Positions 1-8,459 of a stretch of 64,000 nt of DNA are shown piece by piece (within the stretch, counting starts at the first letter, position 1; every line of letters begins with the position of its first letter). The stretch is from Bizionia sp. M204 (lineage in GTDB: Bacteria > Bacteroidota > Bacteroidia > Flavobacteriales > Flavobacteriaceae): positions 1,663,001-1,727,000 of the forward strand of contig NZ_CP046242.1 of assembly GCF_023205095.1 (NCBI RefSeq). Reading direction: 5' to 3'. A program made the position numbers and the translations under genes. The notes below the pieces were generated by a model. That model saw only the letters and a program-made list of their open reading frames with translations. It was not told the origin of the DNA and ran no database searches.

Positions 1-110
1 TATAGTTTAAATTACAATAAAGCAGATATTCACTAAACGCAAACACCTGCTTTAACTACTAACCAAAATACGACTTTTGGTAGTTTTAATAAAATATATG
101 TACTATTATT

Positions 111-269
111 TTAATCAATAGCATCTTCTACATCGTCTGCTACATCTTGAGCAGCATCTCCTACATCATCCGCAACATCTTCAATGCTATCATTTTTTTG
201 TTCTCTACAACTTGGCAGTACTAGTGACATACTGAATGCCACTAAAAAAACATAAAGGAATTTTCTCAT
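111..269 (-). CDS. Small acidic lipoprotein, 52 aa
   Basis: Open reading frame of 52 codons starting ATG at 269 and ending TAA at 111. The N-terminus is a lipoprotein signal: MRKF, a hydrophobic stretch, then LPSC with Cys21 as the likely lipidated residue. The mature part is only about 31 residues and very acidic, built from repeats of the type DVADDV / DVGDAA / DVADDV, which could form a short amphipathic helix. Small Asp/Ala/Val-rich lipoproteins of this kind occur in flavobacterial stress clusters, but I assign no function. It lies 34 nt downstream of the DUF1328 gene on the same strand and is likely cotranscribed. Confidence 0.7.
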   Translation of the reverse strand: MRKFLYVFLVAFSMSLVLPSCREQKNDSIEDVADDVGDAAQDVADDVEDAID

Positions 270-303
270 AATAATTGGTTTTAATTGTTAATTAGAATAT
301 AAT

Positions 304-462
304 TTATACTTTTCTTCCACGAATAAGTGAAATAATAAAAAGTACAATAAAGATAAAGAATAATACTTTAGCAATTCCTGCAGCTCCTGCAGCTATTCCA
401 CCAAAACCAAAGATTCCAGCTATAATTGCTAATACTATAAAAATAATTGTCCAACGTAACAT
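304..462 (-). CDS. DUF1328 (YtjA) family small membrane protein
   Basis: A 52-residue protein from ATG at 462. It begins [16 protein letters not shown], then a Gly/Ala-rich turn ([15 protein letters not shown]), a second hydrophobic helix and a basic end (RGRKV). This two-helix pattern with the central GFGG..A..AAG signature and its length match the DUF1328/YtjA family of inner-membrane proteins, whose function is not known; homologues are often stress-induced. It sits among other stress genes and precedes the small lipoprotein gene on the same strand. Confidence 0.9.
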   Translation of the reverse strand: MLRWTIIFIVLAIIAGIFGFGGIAAGAAGIAKVLFFIFIVLFIISLIRGRKV

Positions 463-649
463 AATATGTGTATTTAATGGTTAATTAGAAAACTGGCTAT
501 CAGCGTTCTACAATATAAATATCGTGATTTAATATACTTAAGCCTTGCTCAATCAGAATAGCTTTTAACTCAAATAGAATTCAATAAAAAAGGGCACTTT
601 AAAAAAAGACCCCTTCTTATTACTAGATTAAAAGAAAATTAATTGAAGA

Positions 650-1099
650 TTATTTTAAATCTTCTAATTTTTTAATCGTGTTTAATTCTTGCCAAATCGT
701 ATTTTTCTGATTTAAAACTAAATCTCTGGTTGATGTTGGCAAAGCTGTTTCTTTCAGCACATCTTCGTATTCTTCTACGGATGCTTTCTCTCCACGAATG
801 GCTTCTTCTAACATGGACTCTTCATTGTCACTTGAAAAAACTGCTTTTACATCCATCCAAGCTCTATGTGCTGTACCAGTTGCACTTCCGCCTGTTTCTG
901 GTTCTTGTCCAAAATTTTTAATTTCAGCCTTTAATTGATGACCAAAATCATAACGTTCAGCGGCTTTGCGGTTGAAAAAGTTTTTTAATGCAATGTGATC
1001 GGTGTTTTCAGCTGCTTTTTTGTAGCCTTTTTCAGCATCATAATTTTTTTCTAATAAGGCGTTTAATTTGCTTCCTACTTCTTTTGTGTATGGGTTCAT
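650..1099 (-). CDS. DUF2383 (PA2169-type) four-helix-bundle protein
   Basis: A 149-residue soluble protein, predominantly helical, with no signal peptide. The pattern of an N-terminal helix (LNALLEKNYDAEKGYKKAAE), an F-F-x-x-x-A-x-E-R-x-x-F-x-x-x-L region, a Gly-rich loop with TGTAHRAWMDVKA, and the Glu-rich ending EEAIRGEKASVEEYEDVL fits DUF2383, a ferritin-like fold of unknown role. Acidic residues and His are present, but no complete di-iron ligand set can be claimed from sequence alone. Transcribed alone; the upstream region carries a TTGCGTTAA-type inverted repeat seen in other promoters of this region. Confidence 0.85.
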   Translation of the reverse strand: MNPYTKEVGSKLNALLEKNYDAEKGYKKAAENTDHIALKNFFNRKAAERYDFGHQLKAEIKNFGQEPETGGSATGTAHRAWMDVKAVFSSDNEESMLEEAIRGEKASVEEYEDVLKETALPTSTRDLVLNQKNTIWQELNTIKKLEDLK

Positions 1100-1212
1100 A
1101 ATAATAAGTTTTTAAATTTTTAGCAATTTATTTACAGATGCTTGCTTTTTCACATCTCACACCTTAAAACTTAAAGTGCTTACAATTATAAAGATACGTG
1201 TAGAAATAAGAA

Positions 1213-1246
1213 TGCGTTAATCTAAAAAAATATTAAATTAACGCAA
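1213..1246. promoter_or_regulatory. Inverted repeat with TGCGTTAA / TTAACGCA arms
   Basis: TGCGTTAA at 1213-1220 and its exact reverse complement TTAACGCA at 1238-1245 are separated by 17 nt of A/T-rich DNA, upstream of the DUF2383 gene. The same element, TTGCGTTAA, recurs at 5807-5815 and 11093-11101, with shorter GCGTTAA forms at 2766-2772 and 2812-2818. It may be an operator. Binding protein unknown. Confidence 0.4.
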
Positions 1247-1270
1247 TAAAAGTAATGTGATAATTGGGCC

Positions 1271-1705
1271 TTATAAATTATTTTTCATGTGACTTTGGTA
1301 TGAAGTGGCCAAAGATGTTTTTTGAGTATCACTAAAAACTTTTCCTGCCAATTGAAAAAAACTATGTTCCTCATCTTCTAAATGATGCTCCACTTTATGT
1401 TTTAAATCTTTTGCAATTTTTAGCCAGGATGACGCATCACGTTCGGTATCTTCCAACTGCTCTATAAGCTCATCTATTTCATGATGTTCTGCTATTCCAT
1501 GTCTGGCATGTTCTTGCATCATATCGTTACTAATTAACGGCTTATAAAAATGACGTTCTTCAGCGTCTGCATGAACTTCTAATTGTTTTTTCACAGCTTT
1601 AAAAATTTCGTCTCTTGTTTTGGTATCGCCAGATGTTTTAACGAGTTTATCTAACAAATCTCGTTGTACATCGTGATCTTGTCTTATAGCTTCAAAAATT
1701 GTCAT
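1271..1705 (-). CDS. Hemerythrin domain protein
   Basis: A 144-residue cytoplasmic four-helix protein. Visible metal-ligand candidates are His11 in RQDHD, the H-A-D-A-E-E-R-H motif (helix 2), the HGIAEHHEID motif (helix 3), and HHLEDEEHSFF (helix 4), which is the hemerythrin HHE pattern for a di-iron centre. Such proteins bind O2 or NO or protect against iron and oxidative stress; the specific role here is inferred from the stress-gene context. It follows the YtxH/holin-like/small-protein cassette on the same strand after 57 nt and may belong to that transcript. Confidence 0.88.
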   Translation of the reverse strand: MTIFEAIRQDHDVQRDLLDKLVKTSGDTKTRDEIFKAVKKQLEVHADAEERHFYKPLISNDMMQEHARHGIAEHHEIDELIEQLEDTERDASSWLKIAKDLKHKVEHHLEDEEHSFFQLAGKVFSDTQKTSLATSYQSHMKNNL

Positions 1706-1762
1706 GATTTTTTGGTTTAGTTATTAATAAAAAAAGAAGATTAAAATATTGAAACAACATTT

Positions 1763-1972
1763 TTATCTTCTTGAAAATAGTTTTCTAAAAAGAACAAATA
1801 CACCATATTTACTGGCTCCTTTTATTAAAGGCTCAATCCAGTTATACGGTCTGAAGTCGTCTTTGATTTCTGTTTTCAGTAATTTTAATTCTTCCCAAGC
1901 AATTTTACGTTCTAAATTTAATTGCTTTAGTTCGATTTCAATGTCTTGGAAGTTCGTGTATGGTGGTTTCAT
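1763..1972 (-). CDS. Small soluble protein of the YtxH/holin-like cassette, copy 1
   Basis: A 69-residue charged protein. It has a coiled-coil-prone first half (DIEIELKQLNLERKIAWEEL) and a weakly hydrophobic basic C-terminus. It is clearly homologous to the 66-residue product at 15614-15814: both share LNLERKIA, E-x-L-K-x-L-K-T-E, and a Trp-containing NW segment. In both places it is the third gene after YtxH and holin-like genes. The family resembles flavobacterial DUF6327, but that name is from memory and untested. No function known; co-occurrence suggests a peripheral partner of the two membrane proteins. Confidence 0.78.
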   Translation of the reverse strand: MKPPYTNFQDIEIELKQLNLERKIAWEELKLLKTEIKDDFRPYNWIEPLIKGASKYGVFVLFRKLFSRR

Positions 1973-1999
1973 ATCTAATTTCTTAATAGTACGTTCAAA

Positions 2000-2362
2000 T
2001 TAATAATCTATATCATCTTCATAGAATTTAGCGCCTATTTTCATTATTACATATGCGCTAATAGATTTACGCGTTATATAAATAATGAGTCCGATAATAA
2101 AGAATATTGCTGCAACAGAAAGGTATCCTAAAGCCAAGTTTTCAAAAAGTTTGCCTAAATGAATAGCTCCAGCAAATGCACCAAAAATAAGTCCTAGAAC
2201 CAATAAGGTTCCAACAGCCAAAAGTTTGGCCACCATGCTTACAGCATAGGTTAATTGTTGGAATACTTTTAGCTTGAAATATTGGTGAGATTTTTCTAAA
2301 AAGTTCTCACCAATATCTGCAGCTCTTCCTGTTTTTTCTCCTATGGATTCAAAAACATTCAT
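2000..2362 (-). CDS. Holin-III / DUF1469-like membrane protein, copy 1
   Basis: A 120-residue protein with a soluble amphipathic N-terminus (MNVFESIGEKTGR...), then two strong transmembrane segments (about residues 42-68 and 78-100) joined by a short loop, and a short cytoplasmic tail. Layout and length match the phage_holin_3_6 / DUF1469 superfamily, which despite its name is mostly chromosomal and envelope-associated. Nothing phage-like surrounds it. It lies 6 nt after the YtxH gene and 27 nt before the small soluble gene, so the three form an operon. A paralogue with the same opening (MN-F-ES) is at 15818-16168. Confidence 0.8.
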   Translation of the reverse strand: MNVFESIGEKTGRAADIGENFLEKSHQYFKLKVFQQLTYAVSMVAKLLAVGTLLVLGLIFGAFAGAIHLGKLFENLALGYLSVAAIFFIIGLIIYITRKSISAYVIMKIGAKFYEDDIDY

Positions 2363-2368
2363 AATTAA

Positions 2369-2698
2369 TTATGATTTTTGAAGTTTCTTATTCTGAGCTT
2401 TTAAATCTTTTAGCTTGGCTTCCAAAGTTGTAATAACATCTTCAGCTTTATAACTAGCATCTGTTACTAAAGACTCTACTCTATCTTCTAAATTATGTCT
2501 TTCCGTGCTTACAGTTGAGGCAACACGATCACGTAAATCTGATGCTGATGATGCTAAACGTTGCTTCTGTAATTCTGCTTCATCTGCTATGCGTTGTCTT
2601 GTAGCACTTCCTTTATCTGGTGCAAATAAAATTCCTAATACTGCTCCTATAGCTGCTCCAGCTAAAATTCCTAATCCTGTACTTCCGTTATTTGTCAT
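2369..2698 (-). CDS. YtxH domain protein, copy 1
   Basis: A 109-residue protein with a Gly/Ala-rich N-terminal transmembrane segment (LGILAGAAIGAVLGILFAPDKG), the hallmark of YtxH proteins, followed by a long charged coiled-coil region ending in KLKDLKAQNKKLQKS. YtxH proteins are general-stress envelope proteins without a defined biochemical activity. First gene of a three-gene cassette; the promoter region is shared with the divergent aldehyde dehydrogenase. The paralogue at 16174-16503 has the same APDKGS-TRQRIADEA core. Confidence 0.88.
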   Translation of the reverse strand: MTNNGSTGLGILAGAAIGAVLGILFAPDKGSATRQRIADEAELQKQRLASSASDLRDRVASTVSTERHNLEDRVESLVTDASYKAEDVITTLEAKLKDLKAQNKKLQKS

Positions 2699-2765
2699 GG
2701 TATATATTTTTTAAGTTAAACATGTGTTTCAATAATTCAAAGATCATGATAATAAGCCGTTTACA

Positions 2766-2826
2766 TTAACGCTAATCATTTAATTATTGCCGTAAAACAA
2801 TTTCAGGTATCGCGTTAATTGTTTTA
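2766..2826. promoter_or_regulatory. Divergent promoter region with nested inverted repeats
   Basis: Between the YtxH cassette and the divergent dehydrogenase gene lie TTAACGC (2766-2772) and GCGTTAA (2812-2818), plus a perfect 10-bp inverted repeat, TAAAACAATT (2793-2802) and AATTGTTTTA (2817-2826), with 14 nt between the arms. The dyad may be an operator serving both directions. Confidence 0.4.
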
Positions 2827-2887
2827 TGGAATAGGTTAATTTCAACAACCGTTAAAAATTACCTTGTAAATACTTAAAAAAAACGCA

Positions 2888-4255
2888 ATGTCTAATAAAA
2901 CAATTAAAACCATAAACCCTTATAATGGGAATGCCTTGGAAAGTTATAAGCAGTTTTCGGACGATAAAGTGGAAAGCTACTTAAGTTTGGCCAACCAAAC
3001 CTTCAAGGAATGGAGCACTACAGAAATTTCTCATCGTACAACCTTACTAAAACAATTAGCTGATACGCTTATTACTAATAAACAGCATTATAGCCAGCTC
3101 ATGACACAAGAAATGGGAAAACCTATTTCTCAAAGCATGGCTGAAATAGAAAAATGCGCCTTGTTGGCCGATTTTTACATAACCAATGCTGACGATTTTT
3201 TAGCAGATGAACTCATAGATACCGATGCTTCTGAAAGCTTTATAAGTTATGACCCTTTGGGTTGTATTCTAGGAATTATGCCATGGAATTATCCCTTTTG
3301 GCAAGTTTTACGCTTTGCCATTCCAACTATTACAGCTGGAAATACCGTATTATTAAAACACGCGGCAAATGTTACAGGTTCGGCATTAGCAATTCAAGCC
3401 TTATTTGAAGAAAGTGGTTATCCAGAAGGATGCTTTCAAACCTTAATAGTAGATCACGATCAAATAGAAACTATTATTGCGGATAACAGAATTCAAGCCG
3501 TGTCTTTAACAGGAAGCGAAAAGGCAGGCAAACATATTGCCCAATTGGCAGGAAAAAACCTTAAAAAAACCGTTTTAGAATTAGGTGGAAATAATGCGTG
3601 TATTGTTCTAGCCGATGCCGATTTAGATTCACATCTAGAAACTATGGTAAATGCTAGAATGCAAAACACTGGACAAAGCTGTATTGCGGCCAAACGTTTT
3701 ATTGTTGAGGCTGCTATATATGATGAATTTTTAGAAAAATTTAAAAATAAAGTAACCTCCATAAAAATTGGTGACCCTTTAAAAGAAGCAACTGAATTAA
3801 GTGTTCTTTCTCGTGAAGATTTAGCGAAAACCCTGAAAGATCAAGTGGATAAATCCGTAAAAAAAGGCGCTAAAGTACTTATTGGAAATAAAAGCGACAA
3901 GGCCTTTTTTGAGCCCACAATAATTACCAATGTCACGCCAGATATGCCCGTTTTCGATGAAGAAACCTTTGGTCCTGTTGCTGCCATTATAAAAGTAAAA
4001 GATGCAGAAGAAGCCTATAAACTAGCAGCCAATTCCAGACTTGGTTTAGGTAGTATGGTTTTTACACAAGATACTGAAACTGCCAAACATCAAATTAATC
4101 AGATTCCGGATGGTGCCTTTTTTATAAATGCCATGGTAAAATCAGATCCTCGATTGCCGTTTGGTGGCACCAAAGCTTCAGGTTTTGGTCGGGAATTATC
4201 AGTTGAAGGCATCCACGAATTTGTAAATAAGAAAACAATATATATTAACCTTTAA
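2888..4255 (+). CDS. NAD(P)-dependent succinate-semialdehyde-type dehydrogenase
   Basis: A 455-residue aldehyde dehydrogenase superfamily enzyme, full length for the SSADH group, which oxidises an aldehyde (probably succinate semialdehyde) to the acid. Catalytic elements are complete: Asn134 in MPWNYPFWQ, Lys157 in the cofactor site, the G-S-E-K-A-G cofactor motif near 209-214, general base Glu231 in LELGGNN, and nucleophile Cys265 in GQSCIAAKR. The C-terminal PFGGTKASGFGRE motif is typical. The family is certain; the substrate is inferred from the overall pattern and closeness to GabD/Sad-type enzymes. Divergent from the YtxH cassette and followed after 12 nt by a small membrane protein gene. 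Confidence 0.9.
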   Translation: MSNKTIKTINPYNGNALESYKQFSDDKVESYLSLANQTFKEWSTTEISHRTTLLKQLADTLITNKQHYSQLMTQEMGKPISQSMAEIEKCALLADFYITNADDFLADELIDTDASESFISYDPLGCILGIMPWNYPFWQVLRFAIPTITAGNTVLLKHAANVTGSALAIQALFEESGYPEGCFQTLIVDHDQIETIIADNRIQAVSLTGSEKAGKHIAQLAGKNLKKTVLELGGNNACIVLADADLDSHLETMVNARMQNTGQSCIAAKRFIVEAAIYDEFLEKFKNKVTSIKIGDPLKEATELSVLSREDLAKTLKDQVDKSVKKGAKVLIGNKSDKAFFEPTIITNVTPDMPVFDEETFGPVAAIIKVKDAEEAYKLAANSRLGLGSMVFTQDTETAKHQINQIPDGAFFINAMVKSDPRLPFGGTKASGFGRELSVEGIHEFVNKKTIYINL

Positions 4256-4267
4256 AAAATAAACATT

Positions 4268-4420
4268 ATGCCAGTAGTTAAAGATAAAGATTCAGATAGA
4301 GAAGATTATTTATTACAAGATGATAAAAAAACAGTGTTTACTGCAACTTTTGTAATTGTTGCGCTAATAGTATTAGTTATAGCTGTAATTATTTCAGGAT
4401 TATATTTTGAATGGTTTTAA
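4268..4420 (+). CDS. Small single-pass membrane protein, 50 aa
   Basis: Starts ATG at 4268, 12 nt after the dehydrogenase stop, and ends TAA at 4420. It has an acidic N-terminus (MPVVKDKDSDREDYLLQDDK) and one strong hydrophobic helix (about residues 23-45) ending in LYFEWF. Codon use and the immediately following terminator support a real gene cotranscribed with the dehydrogenase. No family recognised. Confidence 0.65.
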   Translation: MPVVKDKDSDREDYLLQDDKKTVFTATFVIVALIVLVIAVIISGLYFEWF

Positions 4421-4454
4421 TCTTCTAAAGGAAAATTAACAAGTACTTAAAAAT

Positions 4455-4484
4455 AAAAAAGCTCAACATTTCGTTGAGCTTTTT
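4455..4484. terminator. Bidirectional intrinsic terminator
   Basis: Perfect stem AGCTCAAC (4460-4467) / GTTGAGCT (4473-4480) with a 5-nt loop, flanked by A5 on the left and T4 on the right, between convergent genes: the dehydrogenase operon on + and the AraC gene on -. Confidence 0.85.
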
Positions 4485-4568
4485 GTTTGTTATTAATTTT
4501 GTTTAAAATTATAATGCGTAAATCGTTTTAAGGGTTTGTCTTAAAAAAGACGGTTTTAAAAATAATTA

Positions 4569-5597
4569 TTACGCTGTCATAGATAAATCGCGCTGTGCAA
4601 ATTTGTAATCTTTTGGGCTACAGTTATACTTTTCTTTAAAAATTTTAGAGAAGTAACTTCTACTTGTTAACCCAATGGTATAAACCACTTGAGAAATATT
4701 CATATCTGTATTTTTCAATAAACCCTCGGCCTTTTTAATACGGACTTCTCTAATATATTCCGTTACAGTATGACCATGCATTAACTTAAAACCTTCTTGT
4801 AATTTTGAAGGTGATAAACCGAATTTGCCATATAAATCTGTAATGGTAATTTGTGTTTCTGAATTCTCATTTACATAATCCGAAACCGTTTTAATAGTTT
4901 CCATTTCAGTAACGGTAAGCGATCCTGTTTTTTGGTGATTATTATTTAAATCATCTGAATGTTGTTGTATTTCCAATGCTAAAATAACATGAACCAATCC
5001 TTGAACTAATAAATTTCTTACTAAACCTACCTGCGAAATAGCCTGTAGCTGGTCTATTTTTTTAGAAATTTTTAGGTTATGAGATCCTATATATACAAAG
5101 TTTTCTTCATCGTGATTTTTAAAGAAGGTATCATTTAATTTTTGCTTTAACCCTTCAGAACCAGACTCATTATTTAAGTTTGTCGTTTGGACTGAAATAA
5201 GCGTTGATTTTAATTGCTCATCCTTTTTAAAATACAGCAAATTTTCTTCCGCTTTTCTACTGGTTAGAATACCAGTTTGGAAACTTCCCAGCGTGCGCTT
5301 CTCGCCCGTTTCACCAAAACTATGCTCTAGTTGTCCTTTAGAGCAATATGTAAAATAGATTGGATTTTTATCTGGCGTATTAATAGCTAAAACAAAATCA
5401 TGATTAAAAACCATGTCAAATTCCAAATAGGTAATTCCATCATTTAACGAAATTCCTGTAATAATTCCTTTTCCTAATTCACTATCAACCTTTAAAGAAT
5501 GCTCTTTATGGTCAGTTGTAAAAGTGCCACCAAATGTTTGTTCTAATTGTTGGAAAGTAGCTTGTATTGTATTGGCTTCTAAATATGCAGTTTTCAT
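4569..5597 (-). CDS. AraC-family transcriptional regulator (342 aa)
   Basis: Full-length AraC/XylS regulator. The C-terminal 100 residues carry both helix-turn-helix motifs (ITITDLYGKFGLSPSKLQEGF and MNISQVVYTIGLTSRSYFSKIF) and the family signature ending in FKEKYNCSPKDYK. The N-terminal 230 residues have a beta-rich part resembling cupin-type sensor domains in flavobacterial AraC proteins (GDNG-like turn, TYLEFDMVFN), but the ligand is unknown. Monocistronic, with a long 262-nt upstream region that holds inverted repeats. Its position beside stress genes suggests local control, which is inference. Confidence 0.9.
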   Translation of the reverse strand: MKTAYLEANTIQATFQQLEQTFGGTFTTDHKEHSLKVDSELGKGIITGISLNDGITYLEFDMVFNHDFVLAINTPDKNPIYFTYCSKGQLEHSFGETGEKRTLGSFQTGILTSRKAEENLLYFKKDEQLKSTLISVQTTNLNNESGSEGLKQKLNDTFFKNHDEENFVYIGSHNLKISKKIDQLQAISQVGLVRNLLVQGLVHVILALEIQQHSDDLNNNHQKTGSLTVTEMETIKTVSDYVNENSETQITITDLYGKFGLSPSKLQEGFKLMHGHTVTEYIREVRIKKAEGLLKNTDMNISQVVYTIGLTSRSYFSKIFKEKYNCSPKDYKFAQRDLSMTA

Positions 5598-5710
5598 AAG
5601 GTCGTATTTTTAAGTTAGTAAATTAATCTCTTTATTTTCCGAATCATTAAAATGGCATATCCATAATTAATGATACTGTAAAGATCGATTAAGTAAGACC
5701 CTTTGCTGTT

Positions 5711-5815
5711 ACACAATTTCGGCATTGTGTTATACAATCTTTCGATTTAAGCCCAAAAACCCTGATTTTCAGGCAAATAAAAAAATAAAATTAAAAAAGT
5801 GCTTTATTGCGTTAA
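5711..5815. promoter_or_regulatory. Inverted repeat and TTGCGTTAA element upstream of the AraC gene
   Basis: ACACAAT (5711-5717) and ATTGTGT (5724-5730) form a 7-bp dyad with a 6-nt spacer, 114 nt upstream of the AraC start codon; a TTGCGTTAA element lies at 5807-5815 followed by AACAATGTGA. These are candidates for autoregulation. No clear -7 box was identified. Confidence 0.35.
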
Positions 5816-5859
5816 AACAATGTGAAACTAGTTTATGTGAAGATTTAATGGTTGCGCTA

Positions 5860-8454
5860 TTAAGCTGGTAAAAATATTATGAATTGAGCCCCTGCTCCTA
5901 ACGTTCCTTTTGCGTAAATATAACCATTATGGTTTTCTACAATTTTTTTACAAATAGCTAAACCGATTCCGGTTCCGGTATATTCTGTTTTTTGATGTAA
6001 GCGCTGAAAAACTTCAAATATTTTTTCAGTATGCTTTTTATCAAAACCAATACCATTATCCGAAACTATAATTTTATAATATTCTTGGCTAGTGGTTCTA
6101 AAACCTGTTGGTAATTCAGCATTACTTACCTTACTAGATTGTATTTCTATTTTAGGGAGCGACGTTTTACTTCTATATTTTAAAGCGTTGGCCAAAAGAT
6201 TGGCAAATAATTGCTCCATTTGAAAGAAAACACCATGGATATCTGGTAACTTATCTAATACAATTTCGGCTTCTGTATCTTTAATGGTATTAGCTAAATC
6301 CTCTTGTACTTTAAGTAATACATCATTTAAATCAACGCGCTCTAAATCTGTTTTACTACTATCAATCCTAGAATAAGCCAATAAATTTTGAATAAGATTT
6401 TGCATGCGTTCCGAAGCATTCTTAACTTTCACAAAGTAATTACTTCCCTTTTCTGAAAATGTTTCGCCTTCCATATCTTCAATTCTAGATATAAAGAGCT
6501 GTATTTTACGAAGTGGCTCCTGCAAATCATGACTGGCTACGCGGTTAAACGATTCTAATTCGGCATTACTCTGTTGTAGTTCCGCATTACTTTTTCGTAA
6601 TTCTTCAGCAGCACGGATGGTTTGTGTTACATCCTGCACTACACCAATCATAACCGTTTGCCCATCTTTATCTAAAAATTGTCCGTTAGTTTTTAGATAT
6701 TTAATTTTTCCTTTATTCGTTATTATTCGATAGGTAAACTCATCGGATGTTAAGCCGCTTATTGATTCTTTCAACCTCATATCATAGATCGGTAAATCCT
6801 CCGGGTGAATAAAATCTCGATATTTTTTTGATGAGGATAAAAATTCATTAGGACTGAAGCCTAAAATGCGATAAAAATTGTCTGATAGTTCGCTGGTATC
6901 TGAATCCTTATACCACAAGAAACTACCAATTTTGGCTATACTTTCAGCATCGTTTAAAATGGAGTTTCTAATAACCAATTGTTCATTTAGCTGGAGTAGT
7001 TGATCAGATTTTTCCTTTTCATCCGTGGTTTCCCTGATGGTAACCGTTACACCATCTCCCAATTTTATAGCGGTGGCAGAAAACCAATGTGTTTTACCTT
7101 CCTTTTCATAAGGAACATCATACTTTACTGTTTTGTTATTATCAATAGCATTCACTAAATGCTCGAAAACGCCAGTTTTAAAAATTTCTGGAAAAACGTC
7201 TGACACGTTTCTGTTTTTAATTTCTTCGGGAATATCACCCCTTACAGGGTTAATTCGGTCATTTACAAATAACACTTGAAAATCAATTATTTCATTATTC
7301 GCATTCCTAATGGATTTAAAGTGCATAACAATGTGTGAAATGCTTTTAAATATATTAGCCAATAATGCCCGATTATCTAATAGTTTTAGATTTTGATTTT
7401 CTAATCGTTTTTTTAGTTTAAGTTGTGTGTTTTTGGCCTGCTCTTGAGCGGTAATGTTTCTAGCGGTAACCAAAATACCATTGGACAATGTTGTAACGAG
7501 CGATTCAAACCACATGTGTGAACCGTTCATGGTCATTTCAATTTCGAATTTTACTTTTTCCTGGGTATTATAACACTCTAAAAATTTACTAAATGCATCA
7601 TGTCCTTCAAAAAACGGAAACACCTCTAAAACCGTTTTGCCTAACATATCATCTGGATCTAAACCAAAATAATCCCGATTGCAAGCGTTGGCATATACAA
7701 TGATGAAATCTACTATATCGTTGTCCTCATTAAATATGGGTTCATAATAATTTACCACATTATCCGTAGTACCCAGAACATTTCTTAAAAAGTTTTCCGA
7801 TTCTCTAATCCGTAATTTATTTCTATACATTCTTAAAAAAGAAAGGATAAAAACTAATAGTGCCAGAAATGCTAATAATAGTAGCAAAAGCGGTGCTAAA
7901 GATTTATCGGATTCATAGGTTTCTTGTCTAAGATGCATGAGCCGTTGCTCTTCACGCAATATGTCCCCTTTTAAACTTCTAATTTGGTAGAGCGTAATGC
8001 TAATTACAGACTTTTGCGCATCTCTATATTGCAACAAAGTATCATCGGTTTCTAAATTGGTATTATCTAAATCTTGAAGCTGATTATATAAGTCACCTAA
8101 AAGACCTTTAACCGATTGTAAACGTTTTATTTGTGATGGGTCATCTTCTAGCAAATGCATTAAGCTATCCATAATAACACGTCCTTCTTCACGATAGGCT
8201 TTAAAAACGTTTTCGCTTTTATCAGATTTTAATAGTGCATCTCTAAATTCTTCTGAATCCGCTTCGGTATAATGAGCTGTTAGCAAACTAATACCATTAT
8301 ACACATGTAGCGAATGGGAAACCATTTCAGCAGATTTCTGCATGACCACAATTTGTTTATAAGCCATGGTAGAGGTAAAAACAAGCAATACAAGTGCTAA
8401 AAAAGATAGCACAAAGTAGGTTTTAGTAGAAGTATAAACGCGTTTAAAATTCAT
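5860..8454 (-). CDS. Membrane-bound multi-PAS sensor histidine kinase
   Basis: An 864-residue kinase. Order of parts: transmembrane helix near residues 12-32; a helical extracytoplasmic sensor of about 150 residues resembling CHASE3; a second transmembrane helix near 187-208; three PAS-like domains (about 220-340, 360-480 and 500-615, the last with HPEDLPIYDMRL and a PAC ending VVQDVT); a short coiled coil (RKSNAELQQSNAELESF); then HisKA with the phospho-acceptor His near residue 640 in ASHDLQEPLRK, and HATPase with N (NLLANALKYRS), G1 (VSDNGIGFD), F and G2 (TGTGIGLAI) boxes, all intact. No receiver domain is attached. The receiver gene lies 5 nt upstream, so the pair forms one operon. Signal unknown. 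Confidence 0.92.
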   Translation of the reverse strand: MNFKRVYTSTKTYFVLSFLALVLLVFTSTMAYKQIVVMQKSAEMVSHSLHVYNGISLLTAHYTEADSEEFRDALLKSDKSENVFKAYREEGRVIMDSLMHLLEDDPSQIKRLQSVKGLLGDLYNQLQDLDNTNLETDDTLLQYRDAQKSVISITLYQIRSLKGDILREEQRLMHLRQETYESDKSLAPLLLLLLAFLALLVFILSFLRMYRNKLRIRESENFLRNVLGTTDNVVNYYEPIFNEDNDIVDFIIVYANACNRDYFGLDPDDMLGKTVLEVFPFFEGHDAFSKFLECYNTQEKVKFEIEMTMNGSHMWFESLVTTLSNGILVTARNITAQEQAKNTQLKLKKRLENQNLKLLDNRALLANIFKSISHIVMHFKSIRNANNEIIDFQVLFVNDRINPVRGDIPEEIKNRNVSDVFPEIFKTGVFEHLVNAIDNNKTVKYDVPYEKEGKTHWFSATAIKLGDGVTVTIRETTDEKEKSDQLLQLNEQLVIRNSILNDAESIAKIGSFLWYKDSDTSELSDNFYRILGFSPNEFLSSSKKYRDFIHPEDLPIYDMRLKESISGLTSDEFTYRIITNKGKIKYLKTNGQFLDKDGQTVMIGVVQDVTQTIRAAEELRKSNAELQQSNAELESFNRVASHDLQEPLRKIQLFISRIEDMEGETFSEKGSNYFVKVKNASERMQNLIQNLLAYSRIDSSKTDLERVDLNDVLLKVQEDLANTIKDTEAEIVLDKLPDIHGVFFQMEQLFANLLANALKYRSKTSLPKIEIQSSKVSNAELPTGFRTTSQEYYKIIVSDNGIGFDKKHTEKIFEVFQRLHQKTEYTGTGIGLAICKKIVENHNGYIYAKGTLGAGAQFIIFLPA

Positions 8455-8459
8455 AGTTA

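Noticed and set aside
2000-2362. Prophage indicated by holin-like genes
   Set aside because: The family is broad and chromosomal. No endolysin, integrase, capsid or tail gene is nearby, and the gene order repeats in a stress cassette.
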